Shown: positions 53,928 to 63,240, counted from the stretch's first letter. The stretch is 64,000 bases of DNA from Flavobacteriaceae bacterium (GCA_947456815.1 CANGTL010000006.1:1-64000), one strand, 5' to 3'. A program made the numbers and translations. Notes: generated by a model from the letters alone, not told the origin.

Positions 53928-54854
53928 CTAAAATCCGTAGTTCGCCGCGAGTCCAAAAATCTGCCTTGTTTGAAATCCACGGAAGGCATTGTCGTCATAA
54001 ATAGTCTGCACGACTAAATTGGTCGTTAAGTAACGGTTGATTCGCATTACTACGGCAAGAGTATAATCTAAATCAACGTTTTGCGGGTCTTCTAGATAAT
54101 TTGAATACATATTCAAGGTGTTTTCCATCGAAATATTAGTCATAATATCAAGTTTGTAATAGGCTGATGTATAGAATCCTAATTCGTAACGAGTGCTTTT
54201 GCCTTCATCAACTCCAAAATATGCTTTGTTGGGCAATGTGAAATCACTGTCTACAATTGTTACTTTAGAGGTCAATGGTGCAAGGTTAATTTTAAGATTG
54301 TCGCTCTTCTTCCAAAACATACCAGGACCAAATGTTAAATATGCTGGAGAAAATATGTTTGTATATTCATCTCTAGTTTCTTTTCCATTGGCATCTTTCC
54401 CATAAACATATCCTTTCGCAAATTGAGTTCTAAAATTCAAAAACAGTGAATAATACCAATATCCAACCGCTTTCTTTCCTAGCACTGAATTGTATTCAAA
54501 TCGGTCATCCGTTTTCTTTTGAAAATCAGAGTTTTTCGTTTGCAGTAATCCGTAGGACGCAATCACTTTATTATCCCAAGTTAAATTGTTTTTCTTGTAA
54601 TTGAAGTCGTAATTAACACCAACATTTCCGGACATGTTATTCTCTCCTCCAGCGAGCCAATTGTTGAAATTCGACTGGTTAAAAAGAAATATTAAATTCC
54701 CCTTTCTCTTCCAACCGTTTCCCGTTGTATCGCTAATTTTTTTTACTGCTTTTTCTGTATTGGTGATGATTTCTTTTTCAGCATCTTGCGCTTGAAGCCC
54801 TGTTGTCGCTACAAACAGGAAGGCAAAAAGTAGGAGTTTCTTCATGATTTTCAT
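53928..54854 (-). CDS. DUF3078 domain-containing exported protein
   Basis: This 308-residue protein (start MKIMKKLLLFAFLF; an alternative ATG at 54845 gives MKKLLLF) has a signal peptide ending AQ. A DUF3078 body follows, including the typical NQSNFNNWLAGGENNMSGN and VNYDFNYKKNNLTWDN. Many aromatic strands suggest an outer-membrane barrel; it ends IFGLAANYGF. The family is common in Bacteroidota with no known function. It lies downstream of DUF2480 and suf genes but has its own TATCTTTG box at 54869-54876. Confidence 0.9.
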   Translation of the reverse strand: MKIMKKLLLFAFLFVATTGLQAQDAEKEIITNTEKAVKKISDTTGNGWKRKGNLIFLFNQSNFNNWLAGGENNMSGNVGVNYDFNYKKNNLTWDNKVIASYGLLQTKNSDFQKKTDDRFEYNSVLGKKAVGYWYYSLFLNFRTQFAKGYVYGKDANGKETRDEYTNIFSPAYLTFGPGMFWKKSDNLKINLAPLTSKVTIVDSDFTLPNKAYFGVDEGKSTRYELGFYTSAYYKLDIMTNISMENTLNMYSNYLEDPQNVDLDYTLAVVMRINRYLTTNLVVQTIYDDNAFRGFQTRQIFGLAANYGF

Positions 54855-54868
54855 TTTTATTTATCCGC

Positions 54869-54876
54869 CAAAGATA
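54869..54876 (-). promoter_or_regulatory. -7 promoter box of the DUF3078 gene
   Basis: The reverse strand reads TATCTTTG, 15 bases upstream of the first ATG. Confidence 0.6.
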
Positions 54877-54908
54877 AAAAATCTGTCAAATAGACAATTA
54901 AAACATCG

Positions 54909-55418
54909 TCATTTATTCTTTTTGAATAGAGGAACGGCCGAACAAGCTTCGCCATACATGATGCTTTTTGCAGCGGGTTGAAGAAATTGAATTGCAAGCA
55001 AATAAGCGCTTCTAGGCACCGGTTTTTTAGAACAACCTTTAAGAATTACTGGTTTATTCTCATATTGAGCATAATCTAACTTTGGTAAAGTTTCTTGGTA
55101 TAGGGCGGTTTCTAAATCTTCTAGTGTTCCAAAAACAATTCTTTTGGCGAACGGAATCAAGTAACTTGTCACTAAAATAGCTGCCCATGCTGGGATAATA
55201 ATGTCTGGACTGCAATAAACCGCAACATACTGATTTCGATATTGCGACCAATCATGAGACAAAAGTGCGGCTCTAAAGTCTTTCTCTTTGAGCAGAATAC
55301 CTTCGTGCAACCATTGTGAAATGTCTAGTTGCACTCGCTCACCTGCAAGATAATAGTCCTCTAAATCGAAAACTGCTAAGACGCTATTCGCAACTTTATT
55401 TACAATTTCGTCTTGCAT
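54909..55418 (-). CDS. DUF2480 family protein
   Basis: This 169-residue cytoplasmic protein has LDISQWLHEGILLKEKDFR, HDWSQYRNQYVAVYCSPD and GCSKKPVPRSAYL, which I recognise as the DUF2480 family of Bacteroidota. One cysteine is in CSPD and one in GCSKK, and a third lies near the C-terminus (GEACSAV). The family has no experimentally known function. It starts one base after the sufT-like gene's stop, so it travels with iron-sulfur assembly genes; a role in that pathway is an inference from context. Confidence 0.88.
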   Translation of the reverse strand: MQDEIVNKVANSVLAVFDLEDYYLAGERVQLDISQWLHEGILLKEKDFRAALLSHDWSQYRNQYVAVYCSPDIIIPAWAAILVTSYLIPFAKRIVFGTLEDLETALYQETLPKLDYAQYENKPVILKGCSKKPVPRSAYLLAIQFLQPAAKSIMYGEACSAVPLFKKNK

Positions 55419-55419
55419 A

Positions 55420-55743
55420 CTACAGCATCCCTAATTCTAGTTTTGCTTCTTCACTCATTAAGTCCTTGCTCCACGGCGGATCAAAGGTGATTTCAACTTC
55501 TGCACCTTTAACATTGTCAATCGCTTTGACTTTCTCTTCTACTTCTCTTGGAAGCGTCTCCGCAACCGGACAGTTCGGAGATGTAAGTGTCATTAGAATT
55601 TTTACTTCGTAATCTTCATTCACCATCACGTCATAAATCAACCCTAATTCATAGATATCCACAGGGATTTCTGGGTCATAAATGGTCTTTAATTTTTTAA
55701 CGATGGCTTCGCCTAATACCGTAGTGTCTATTTCTTGTTCCAT
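55420..55743 (-). CDS. sufT: SUF system DUF59 (SufT/MIP18-like) protein
   Basis: This 107-residue DUF59 protein (MEQEIDTTVLGEAIVKKL) has VYDPEIPVDIYELGLIYDV-type sequence, here TIYDPEIPVDIYELGLIYDV. The cysteine segment LTSPNCPVAETLP and DPPWSKDLMSEEAKLELGM complete it. The family helps mature iron-sulfur proteins. The ATG at 55743 is chosen because the longer frame overlaps sufE with residues unlike the family. It lies five bases after sufE and one base before DUF2480. Confidence 0.9.
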   Translation of the reverse strand: MEQEIDTTVLGEAIVKKLKTIYDPEIPVDIYELGLIYDVMVNEDYEVKILMTLTSPNCPVAETLPREVEEKVKAIDNVKGAEVEITFDPPWSKDLMSEEAKLELGML

Positions 55744-55747
55744 GTTT

Positions 55748-56167
55748 TTATTTTTTTGAATTGTACGCCAGCGCATACATTTTTATTTGTTTTATCATCG
55801 AAACCAAACCATTGGCTCTTGTTGGAGAAAGTTGTTCCTTCAATCCAATTTTATCAATAAATGCAGTGTCTGCTTCCAATATATCGTTTGCTTTCTGATT
55901 TGAAAAAACACGAATCAATATAGCAATAATTCCTTTAGTAATAATCGCGTCACTGTCTGCTGTAAAGACAATTTTTCCGTCTTTTTCCTCGCTGTGCAAC
56001 CAAACTTTCGACTGACAACCTTTGATTGTATTGTCGTCTGTTTTATATTTATCTTCAATAAGAGCCAGACTTTTTCCTAAATCGATCGTGTACTGAAATC
56101 GTTCGTCCCAATCATCAAACATTGAAAATTCATCAACAATTTCATCTTGTATTTGTTTAATTGTCAT
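55748..56167 (-). CDS. sufE: SufE family cysteine desulfuration protein
   Basis: This 139-residue protein has the active-site cysteine C51 in KGCQSKVWL, the SufE signature that accepts sulfur from SufS. It begins with helical MTIKQIQDEIVDEFSMFDDW and ends with LKEQLSPTRANGL, both typical. It transfers persulfide sulfur to the SufBCD scaffold. It overlaps the stop of the upstream 145-residue gene by four bases, so they are translationally coupled. Confidence 0.93.
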   Translation of the reverse strand: MTIKQIQDEIVDEFSMFDDWDERFQYTIDLGKSLALIEDKYKTDDNTIKGCQSKVWLHSEEKDGKIVFTADSDAIITKGIIAILIRVFSNQKANDILEADTAFIDKIGLKEQLSPTRANGLVSMIKQIKMYALAYNSKK

Positions 56168-56601
56168 TCGTTTGGTAATGCTAATTGTGTAATTCTATTG
56201 ACTAATTTTTCTATTTCTACAGGTGGATTTCCGTGATCAAAACCATTGGTTTCGTAGGTTTTACCTTTGTATGTAATCTTGATATTTGCAATCGCTGCAC
56301 CATCGTAAAATCGCTTTTCTGTTGGGCCTTTTAGATTTTGAACGCCCTCTAAATCTACCTCTTGGAATGCATCAATTATTTTTTTCCAATCTGATTTTGA
56401 AATCGATTGATCTACTAATTTTTCATTTCCGTTTCGGTCTTTTGTCACCGTAAATTTCTGGTTTTGAACCACGATTTGCTGGTAAAATCCTCTTGTAGTT
56501 GCGGTATATTCGATGACGGCAGATTCGATATCTTGCTTTTGTTCTGCATCGCAACCTTTTCCTAAAAAGAAAGTCAAGAATAATAAGGATAGTAATTTCA
56601 T
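56164..56601 (-). CDS. conserved exported/lipoprotein-like protein, unknown function
   Basis: This 145-residue protein has a hydrophobic start (MKLLSLLFLTFFLGKGC) and a cysteine at 17 that may be a lipobox. It continues with strands (IEYTATTRGFYQQIVVQNQKFTV) and KITYKGKTYETNGFDHGNPP. I know no name for it. It is inserted between sufS and sufE and coupled to sufE by a four-base overlap, which is odd for an envelope protein in a cytosolic iron-sulfur operon. A periplasmic role linked by coexpression is only a guess. Confidence 0.72.
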   Translation of the reverse strand: MKLLSLLFLTFFLGKGCDAEQKQDIESAVIEYTATTRGFYQQIVVQNQKFTVTKDRNGNEKLVDQSISKSDWKKIIDAFQEVDLEGVQNLKGPTEKRFYDGAAIANIKITYKGKTYETNGFDHGNPPVEIEKLVNRITQLALPNE

Positions 56602-56611
56602 AATAGTGTTT

Positions 56612-57826
56612 TTAGCTTAACATTGTTTTTGCCTTCTTTAATGCCTCTACCATAACGTCTATTTCTTCTTTTGTATTATAGAAAGCAAATGAAGCCCTTA
56701 TGGTTCCTGGTATTTGATAGAAATCCATAATCGGCTGTGCGCAATGATGTCCTGTTCTTACCGCAATTCCTTTCTTGTCGATAATAGTTCCAATATCATA
56801 CGGATGAATACCATCAATGTTGAACGAAATTACGGAAGTTTTTTCTTTTGCAGTTCCGAAAATTTTCAAACCTTCTATTTCTAAGAGTTTTTGAGTTCCG
56901 TAGTCGAGCAAGTCTAATTCTTGTTTTGCAATGTTGTCAAAACCAATCGAATTCATATAATCTACGGCTACTCCAAGCACGATTCCGTCAGCAATATTAG
57001 GCGTTCCCGCTTCAAATTTGTGTGGCAATTCTGCATAGGTCGTTTTTTCAAAAGTGACGGTCGAAATCATTTCACCACCACCTTGATACGGCGGTAACTT
57101 ATTCAACCACGCTTCTTTTCCGTATAGAATTCCAGTTCCTGTTGGACCGCACATTTTGTGTCCAGAAAACACGTAAAAATCGCAATCCAAATCTTGAACA
57201 TCTGGCTTTAGATGAGGCACTGCTTGCGCGCCATCGATTAGGACTGCGGCTCCAACAGCATGCGCTTTTCGGATCATGTCGCGAATCGGATTGATGGTTC
57301 CCAAGGCGTTTGAGATATGATTTACCGCTACAATTTTTGTTTTGGATGACAACAACTTTTCGTATTCGTCTTGAATCAATTCGCCCGACTGATTCATAGG
57401 AATTACTTTTAGTGTTGCGCCTGTTCGTTCGCACAACATTTGCCAAGGCACGATATTGCTGTGATGTTCTAAAGCAGAGACCAAAACCTCATCTCTAGGC
57501 TTTAAGATACTTGCAAAACCAGCCGCAATGATGTTGACACTATGCGTGGTTCCTGAAGTAAAGATGACTTCATGGGAATGTTTTGCGTTGACATGATTTT
57601 GAATTTTTTTTCGGGATTCTTCGTAGGCATCGGTCGCCAATTGACTTAAAGTATGTACACCACGGTGAATATTCGCATTGATTTCTTGATAATATTTTGC
57701 AATGGCATCTATTACGACTTGTGGTTTTTGCGAAGTGGCTCCGTTATCAAAATAGACCAATGGCTTTCCGTTTACCGTTTGGGAAAGGATGGGGAATTCG
57801 GCTCTTATTTTAGCAATATCAAACAT
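56612..57826 (-). CDS. sufS: cysteine desulfurase SufS
   Basis: This 404-residue fold-type I PLP enzyme has the PLP lysine K224 in FSGHKMCGPTGTG and catalytic C362 in RTGHHCAQP. It removes sulfur from cysteine and passes it to SufE. The longer frame starts at TTG (57853), upstream of the predicted transcript start, so the ATG at 57826 (MFDIAKIRAEFP) is preferred and matches the usual SufS start. A TATTTTTG box lies at 57851-57858. It is cut off from sufD by a dispersed repeat. Confidence 0.95.
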   Translation of the reverse strand: MFDIAKIRAEFPILSQTVNGKPLVYFDNGATSQKPQVVIDAIAKYYQEINANIHRGVHTLSQLATDAYEESRKKIQNHVNAKHSHEVIFTSGTTHSVNIIAAGFASILKPRDEVLVSALEHHSNIVPWQMLCERTGATLKVIPMNQSGELIQDEYEKLLSSKTKIVAVNHISNALGTINPIRDMIRKAHAVGAAVLIDGAQAVPHLKPDVQDLDCDFYVFSGHKMCGPTGTGILYGKEAWLNKLPPYQGGGEMISTVTFEKTTYAELPHKFEAGTPNIADGIVLGVAVDYMNSIGFDNIAKQELDLLDYGTQKLLEIEGLKIFGTAKEKTSVISFNIDGIHPYDIGTIIDKKGIAVRTGHHCAQPIMDFYQIPGTIRASFAFYNTKEEIDVMVEALKKAKTMLS

Positions 57827-57850
57827 AGTTTCTTGTGAAAAATCAACGGA

Positions 57851-57858
57851 CAAAAATA
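57851..57858 (-). promoter_or_regulatory. -7 promoter box of sufS
   Basis: The reverse strand reads TATTTTTG, giving a leader of about 18 bases to the ATG at 57826. It suggests sufS-sufE-sufT can be transcribed apart from sufABCD. Confidence 0.55.
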
Positions 57859-57993
57859 GTTGAATTGGTTTAGAATTTTAGCAAACAGTTGATAATAAAT
57901 TCGGGGTAGTTTGCTGTTTTTTTAGCTCGCCAAGACGCAGAGGCGCAAAGGATTTGTGTGTGTTTTGAATGAACTTTCTAACGATTCGAGATT

Positions 57994-58106
57994 CCCTAGC
58001 CCCGATAGTAGCGGAAATCCTTTTTTGTTTTTACGAAAAGCCCCTCGACTGCGCTCGGGGTGACAAAAAACAAAAAAGATTGGAGTGGATAGCGGGATTA
58101 AGCTAC
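57994..58106 (+). repeat. dispersed palindromic repeat, copy E
   Basis: It begins CCCTAGCCCCGATAGTAGCG and ends GGATAGCGGGATTAAGCTAC. Inner arms CCTTTTTTGTTTTT (58019-58032) and AAAAAACAAAAAAG (58065-58078) pair; the loop holds CCCCTCGACTGCGCTCGGGG, shared with copy D. It begins about eight bases past the sufD stop. Confidence 0.88.
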
Positions 58107-58113
58107 TAATGAA

Positions 58114-59430
58114 CTACAAATCAAATCCGAGTTTTACCCCTAATTTATTGGCTATAATTTTCGTGATGCGTTGTTTCAGTTCTGGTATTTTGATGCTTTC
58201 GATAACAGCATTTGAGAAGGCATACATCAGCAAAGCTTTTGCTTCTTTCTTAGGAATACCGCGCGATTGCATATAAAACATGGCGGTTTCATCTAATTGC
58301 CCAATCGTACAACCGTGCGAACATTTGACATCATCTGCAAAAATTTCTAATTGCGGTTTGGCATTGATGGTTGCTTTGTCGCTTAGTAAGATATTGTTGT
58401 TCTTTTGGAAAGCATTGGTTTTCTGCGCTTCTTTTTCGACGTAGATTTTCCCGTTGAAAACACCTATCGCACTGTCAGAAAAAATGCCCTTATAATCTTG
58501 AAAACTCTCGCAGTTTGGTTGCGCATGATGCACTAACGTGTAGTGATCTACGTGTTGTTTTTCGCCAATAATGGTAATGCCATTGAGATGACTTTCGATT
58601 CGTTCTCCGAAATGGTAGAAGTTAAGATTGTTTCTCGTGAGATTTCCTCCAAAACTAAATGTGTTCACATGCACGTGGCTTTCTTGTTGTTGCGACACGT
58701 AAGTATTGTCTATTAATGATGCTGTATGATTATCGTTTTGAATTTTATAATATTCAACAATAGCTCTTTTTTGGGCAAAAATCTCTGTAACGGAGTTGGT
58801 TAAGACTGCATTTTCGTTGAGACTTTGATGTCTTTCGATGATTTGAACATGTGAATTTTCGCCAACAATCACCAAATTTCGTGGTTGAACCAATAGTGCG
58901 GCTTCGCTTCCGGTCGAGAAATACATGATTTCAATCGGTTTATCGGTCACTTTACTTTTGGGAATATTGATATACGCTCCTTCGCTCGCAAAAGCCGTGT
59001 TTAACGAAGTAAGACTTTCGTCTTTATTGGCAATTTGATTAAAATAACTGTCAATAATCATTTTGTATTTCGGCTTATTTAGCGCCGAAGACATAAGGCA
59101 AACATCAATACCGTCGTGCGTAGTAGAAGATAAAAACGAACTAAAAATACCGTCGATAAAAACGACTTTATACGTGTCGATTTCATGTAGGAAATATTTC
59201 TTTACGTCGGCAAATTGAATCGTGTTTTCATTTTTTGGAAATACCGTAAAGTCATTTTTGAGCAAAGAATTCAACGACGTATACTTCCACGATTCTTCTT
59301 TTTTGGTGGGAAACCCTTTGCTTTCAAAATTTTGGATGGCAGAGGTTCTGATGTTGTGTAAATCGGCGTCTACATCAACTCGTTCTTCAAATGCCATAAA
59401 AGAGGCGATGAGTTTTTCTTTTAGTTCCAT
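58114..59430 (-). CDS. sufD: Fe-S cluster assembly protein SufD
   Basis: This 438-residue protein is a SufB paralogue with the right-handed beta-helix core. The C-terminal block ADDVKCSHGCTIGQLDETAMFYMQSRGI (shown here by its ends) and KAKALLMYAFSNAVIE-type sequence (here KEAKALLMYAFSNAVIE) are typical. It forms the SufBC2D scaffold. It lies 83 bases after sufC; that gap is a short degenerate inverted repeat with alternating GTTGTC/GACAAC words. A dispersed repeat follows the stop. Confidence 0.93.
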   Translation of the reverse strand: MELKEKLIASFMAFEERVDVDADLHNIRTSAIQNFESKGFPTKKEESWKYTSLNSLLKNDFTVFPKNENTIQFADVKKYFLHEIDTYKVVFIDGIFSSFLSSTTHDGIDVCLMSSALNKPKYKMIIDSYFNQIANKDESLTSLNTAFASEGAYINIPKSKVTDKPIEIMYFSTGSEAALLVQPRNLVIVGENSHVQIIERHQSLNENAVLTNSVTEIFAQKRAIVEYYKIQNDNHTASLIDNTYVSQQQESHVHVNTFSFGGNLTRNNLNFYHFGERIESHLNGITIIGEKQHVDHYTLVHHAQPNCESFQDYKGIFSDSAIGVFNGKIYVEKEAQKTNAFQKNNNILLSDKATINAKPQLEIFADDVKCSHGCTIGQLDETAMFYMQSRGIPKKEAKALLMYAFSNAVIESIKIPELKQRITKIIANKLGVKLGFDL

Positions 59431-59513
59431 ATGTTGTGGATTGTCAGTTGTGGGTTGTCGGTTTGTCGTTCAGTTTTTAACTGATAACTCAGAACCGAAA
59501 ACAGACAACTTTT

Positions 59514-60266
59514 CTATACTTCTTGTTCTTGTTTGATCCAGTCGTAACCTTTTTCTTCGAGTTCGTAGGCGAGTTCTTTCCCTCCTGATTTTACAATTCT
59601 TCCGTTGTATAAAACGTGAACGAAGTCGGGAACGATATAATCTAAAAGTCTTTGATAATGCGTAATAACAATGATGGCGTTGTTTTCGCTTTTCAATTTG
59701 TTGACACCGTTGGCAACAATTCGAAGCGCATCGATGTCTAATCCAGAATCAGTTTCGTCCAGAATAGCGAGTTTCGGCTCAAGCATCGCCATTTGAAAAA
59801 TCTCGTTTCTTTTCTTCTCTCCTCCTGAAAAACCTTCATTAAGAGAACGCGACAAAAACTTACGATCGATTTCTAACAACTCTGATTTTTCACGAATAAA
59901 TTTAAGCATTTCATTCGCCGGCATTTCTTCTTTTCCGTTGGCTTTGCGCGTTTCATTGATGGCCGTCCTCATAAAGTTCGTTACCGAAACTCCCGGAATT
60001 TCAACTGGATATTGGAAAGACAGAAAAACCCCTTTGTGAGCGCGTTCTTCTGGCGCCAAATCAGCTAAATCTTCACCGTCTAAAAATACTTGCCCGTCGG
60101 TTACTTCGTAATTTTCATTTCCAGCAATGACTGCTGAAAGTGTACTTTTTCCAGAGCCGTTTGGACCCATAATAGCGTGAACTTCACCCGCTTTCACTTC
60201 AAGGTTGATTCCTTTTAATATTTCTTTGTCTTCGACAGAAGCGTGTAGATTCTTTATTTGTAACAT
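59514..60266 (-). CDS. sufC: Fe-S cluster assembly ATPase SufC
   Basis: This 250-residue ABC ATPase has Walker [10 protein letters not shown] (34-42), the SufC-type signature [11 protein letters not shown] and Walker [13 protein letters not shown]. It powers SufBC2D during cluster assembly in the cytoplasm and has no membrane domain. Length is normal. It starts 36 bases after sufB. Confidence 0.96.
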   Translation of the reverse strand: MLQIKNLHASVEDKEILKGINLEVKAGEVHAIMGPNGSGKSTLSAVIAGNENYEVTDGQVFLDGEDLADLAPEERAHKGVFLSFQYPVEIPGVSVTNFMRTAINETRKANGKEEMPANEMLKFIREKSELLEIDRKFLSRSLNEGFSGGEKKRNEIFQMAMLEPKLAILDETDSGLDIDALRIVANGVNKLKSENNAIIVITHYQRLLDYIVPDFVHVLYNGRIVKSGGKELAYELEEKGYDWIKQEQEV

Positions 60267-60302
60267 GTTGCTTTTATTAAGGCTTTTGAATTTATTTAAG
60301 GT

Positions 60303-61751
60303 TTATCCGACGCTTCCTTCAAGCGATATTTCTAAAAGTTTCTGCGCTTCCACGGCAAACTCCATCGGTAATTTGTTTAAGACATCTTTGCTGAAACCGT
60401 TTACGATTAATGCAATGGCTTTTTCCGTTGGAATACCACGCTGGTTGCAATAAAACACTTGATCTTCTCCAATTTTAGACGTGGTTGCTTCGTGTTCTAT
60501 TTTGGCCGTTGGGTTTTTACTTTCGATGTACGGAAAGGTGTGTGCCCCGCAATTATTTCCCATCAACAACGAATCGCATTGTGAAAAATTTCGGGCGTTT
60601 TCAGCACGAGCGCTAATTTGAACCAATCCACGGTAACTGTTTTGAGATTTTCCTGCAGAAATTCCTTTTGAAATGCTTGTCGATTTGGTGTTTTTTCCTA
60701 AGTGAATCATTTTCGTTCCGGTATCCGCTTGTTGGAAATTATTGGTGACAGCAATCGAATAGAATTCGCCAACGGAATTATCGCCTTTTAATACACATGA
60801 CGGATATTTCCACGTAACGGCTGAACCTGTTTCAACTTGTGTCCATGAGATTTTGGCGTTTTTCTCACACAATCCACGTTTGGTTACAAAATTGAATACA
60901 CCGCCTTTTCCTTCTTTATTTCCTGGATACCAATTTTGAACAGTTGAATATTTGATTTCAGCATCGTCTAAAGCAATCAATTCAACAACAGCGGCGTGCA
61001 ATTGGTTTTCATCTCGACTTGGCGCCGTGCAGCCTTCTAAATACGATACATAACTACCTTCATCGGCAATCACCAACGTTCTTTCAAACTGACCTGTTCC
61101 CGCTTGATTGATTCTGAAATAGGTTGACAATTCCATTGGGCAACGAACGCCTTTTGGAATATAACAAAACGAACCGTCAGAGAAAACTGCAGAGTTTAGC
61201 GCTGCGTAGAAATTGTCTTTTTGAGGCACGACCGTTCCCAAGTATTTTTTGACCAATTCTGGATGTTCGCGAATGGCTTCCGAAATGCTCATGAATATAA
61301 TGCCTTTTTCACCCAATGTTTTTTTGAATGTAGTCGCTACTGAAACAGAGTCGACCACAATATCCATCGCAACACCTGAAAGCATTTTTTGTTCATCGAT
61401 AGAAATACCCAATTTTTTGAACGTTTCCAATAATTCAGGATCTACTTCGTCTAAACTTTCGTATTTCGCTTTGCTTTTTGGGGCAGAATAATACGAAATG
61501 GCTTGAAAATCTGGTTTTTCGTAATGAACATTAGCCCACTCAGGTTCCTTCATTTGTTCCCAAGCACGGAAAGCTTCCAGTCTCCAATCGGTCATCCATT
61601 GCGGTTCTTCTTTTCTTAGCGAAATAGCCCGCACAATGTCTTCGTTGAGACCGATAGGAAAAGTATCTGACTCGATATCGGTGTAAAATCCGTATTCGTA
61701 CTCTTTGTTTTCGAGTTCGATTTTTAAATCATCTTCGGTATACTTTGGCAT
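60303..61751 (-). CDS. sufB: Fe-S cluster assembly protein SufB
   Basis: This 482-residue protein has normal length. It includes [24 protein letters not shown] sequence (here [20 protein letters not shown] in part), [36 protein letters not shown] (here [18 protein letters not shown]) and the C-terminal [14 protein letters not shown]. It is the scaffold on which the cluster is built with SufC and SufD. It lies 15 bases after sufA, so the four genes ABCD form one run. Confidence 0.96.
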   Translation of the reverse strand: MPKYTEDDLKIELENKEYEYGFYTDIESDTFPIGLNEDIVRAISLRKEEPQWMTDWRLEAFRAWEQMKEPEWANVHYEKPDFQAISYYSAPKSKAKYESLDEVDPELLETFKKLGISIDEQKMLSGVAMDIVVDSVSVATTFKKTLGEKGIIFMSISEAIREHPELVKKYLGTVVPQKDNFYAALNSAVFSDGSFCYIPKGVRCPMELSTYFRINQAGTGQFERTLVIADEGSYVSYLEGCTAPSRDENQLHAAVVELIALDDAEIKYSTVQNWYPGNKEGKGGVFNFVTKRGLCEKNAKISWTQVETGSAVTWKYPSCVLKGDNSVGEFYSIAVTNNFQQADTGTKMIHLGKNTKSTSISKGISAGKSQNSYRGLVQISARAENARNFSQCDSLLMGNNCGAHTFPYIESKNPTAKIEHEATTSKIGEDQVFYCNQRGIPTEKAIALIVNGFSKDVLNKLPMEFAVEAQKLLEISLEGSVG

Positions 61752-61766
61752 AATTGGTTGGCTTAT

Positions 61767-62096
61767 TTACAATGAAAATGATTCTCCGCAACCGCAAGTT
61801 CGGCTAGCATTTGGATTATTGAATACAAAGCCTTTTCCGTTTAATCCGCCTGAAAACTCCAATATGGTTCCTGCTAAATAAAGGAAAGATTTTTTTTCTA
61901 CTGCGATTCGCACTTGATTTACTTCAAATACTTTATCGGTTTCTCCGATTTCTTTATCGAATTTCAATTCGTATGACAACCCTGAGCAACCGCCGCTTTT
62001 TACGCCAACACGAACATAGTCTTTGGAAGCGTCAAAACCGTCATCTTTCATCATGTCGATGATTTTCTTGCTTGCTGTATCTGATACTTGTATCAT
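61767..62096 (-). CDS. sufA: HesB/IscA-type iron-sulfur carrier (SufA)
   Basis: This 109-residue A-type carrier has its three ligand cysteines: C37 in SGGCSGLSYEL, and C101 and C103 in TCGCGESFSL. It receives clusters from SufBCD and delivers them to target proteins. It is the first gene of the suf run. The nearest perfect -7 box (62202-62209) predicts a leader of about 100 bases. Confidence 0.94.
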   Translation of the reverse strand: MIQVSDTASKKIIDMMKDDGFDASKDYVRVGVKSGGCSGLSYELKFDKEIGETDKVFEVNQVRIAVEKKSFLYLAGTILEFSGGLNGKGFVFNNPNASRTCGCGESFSL

Positions 62097-62201
62097 ATCT
62101 ATTTTGCTTTGATATTATTATTTGGACGTTTTTCAATTCGAGGAAAAAGTCTTAAAAAAACGATATTGATTTCCTTATATTGATTTTGTCTAAATTAACC
62201 G

Positions 62202-62209
62202 CAAAGATA
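62202..62209 (-). promoter_or_regulatory. -7 promoter box of the suf operon
   Basis: The reverse strand reads TATCTTTG, 106 bases before sufA. The long leader has no strong hairpin that I can see. No IscR-like site was recognised. Confidence 0.55.
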
Positions 62210-62351
62210 TACTAAAATATACTTTGCGAAATCACGACGTACATTTTTAAATATAATATTAACATAGAAAAAAATAATTTTAATGTTAAGTGCCGTCGAT
62301 TTTTAGTACTTTTCGCATGGCATTAAAAATTTACTTGAGAACAAAAAGCAT

Positions 62352-63215
62352 ATGAAACTGTATCCTATTGAAGCAGGGAATTTCAAATTAGATGGCGGTG
62401 CCATGTTTGGCGTCGTCCCGAAAACCATTTGGAACAAAACAAATCCTGCAGATTCGAATAATCTGATTGACATTGCGGCGAGATGTCTCTTAATTGAAGA
62501 TGGCAGCCGACTCATTCTTATTGACACCGGAATGGGAGACAAACAATCCGAGAAGTTTTTTGGATATTATTCCTTGTGGGGAACGCACAGCATTGATAAA
62601 TCATTGGCCCTATATGGTTTTCATCGGGATGATATTACGGATGTATTTATGACACATTTGCATTTTGACCATTGCGGAGGAAGTGTAAGATGGAACGCTG
62701 ACAGAACTGGTTACGAAGTTGCCTTCAAAAACGCAAAATATTGGAGCAATTCTGATCACTGGGAATGGGCAACAAAACCAAACGCTAGAGAAAAAGCATC
62801 CTTTTTGTCTGAAAACATTTTGCCGATGCAAGAAAGTGGACAGCTATCATTTATAGCAAGACCTGAATCGGCATTTCTTGAGCAGTCCGAATTAGACTTC
62901 GGAATTCATTTCGTTGATGGCCACACAGACAAAATGATGATTCCTCAAATTAAATATCAAGATAAAATCATCTGTTTTATGGCAGATTTAATTCCAACCG
63001 CAGGTCACATTCCTTTGCCATATGTTATGGGTTATGACACGCGACCACTATTGACTTTGCCCGAAAAAGAAACATTTTTGAATACCGCAGCCGACCATAA
63101 TTACTATTTGTTTTTAGAGCACGATGCTCACAATGAAATTATTACTGTTGAAAGAACTGAAAAAGGAATTCGTCTAAAAGACGTTTTTACCTCAAAGGAA
63201 ATTTTCGAAGTTTAG
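62352..63215 (+). CDS. MBL-fold metallo-hydrolase
   Basis: This 287-residue protein has the zinc motif HxHxDH at 102-107 (THLHFDHCGG), with LILIDTGMGDK before it and FVDGHTDKM and LEHDAHNE supplying the later histidines. It is cytoplasmic with no signal peptide. The layout is like lactonase/AiiA-type or other small-molecule hydrolases, but the substrate is unknown. It is divergent from sufA and is followed 69 bases later by a MarR gene, which may or may not control it. A near box TACTTTTC (62306-62313) lies upstream. Confidence 0.87.
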   Translation: MKLYPIEAGNFKLDGGAMFGVVPKTIWNKTNPADSNNLIDIAARCLLIEDGSRLILIDTGMGDKQSEKFFGYYSLWGTHSIDKSLALYGFHRDDITDVFMTHLHFDHCGGSVRWNADRTGYEVAFKNAKYWSNSDHWEWATKPNAREKASFLSENILPMQESGQLSFIARPESAFLEQSELDFGIHFVDGHTDKMMIPQIKYQDKIICFMADLIPTAGHIPLPYVMGYDTRPLLTLPEKETFLNTAADHNYYLFLEHDAHNEIITVERTEKGIRLKDVFTSKEIFEV

Positions 63216-63240
63216 CGGCATTTTAAACATTTTTTTGTTT

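Noticed and set aside
59431..59513. Possible attenuator between sufC and sufD
   Set aside because: The inverted repeat is short-worded and imperfect, without a T tract, like simple intergenic repeats of this genus.
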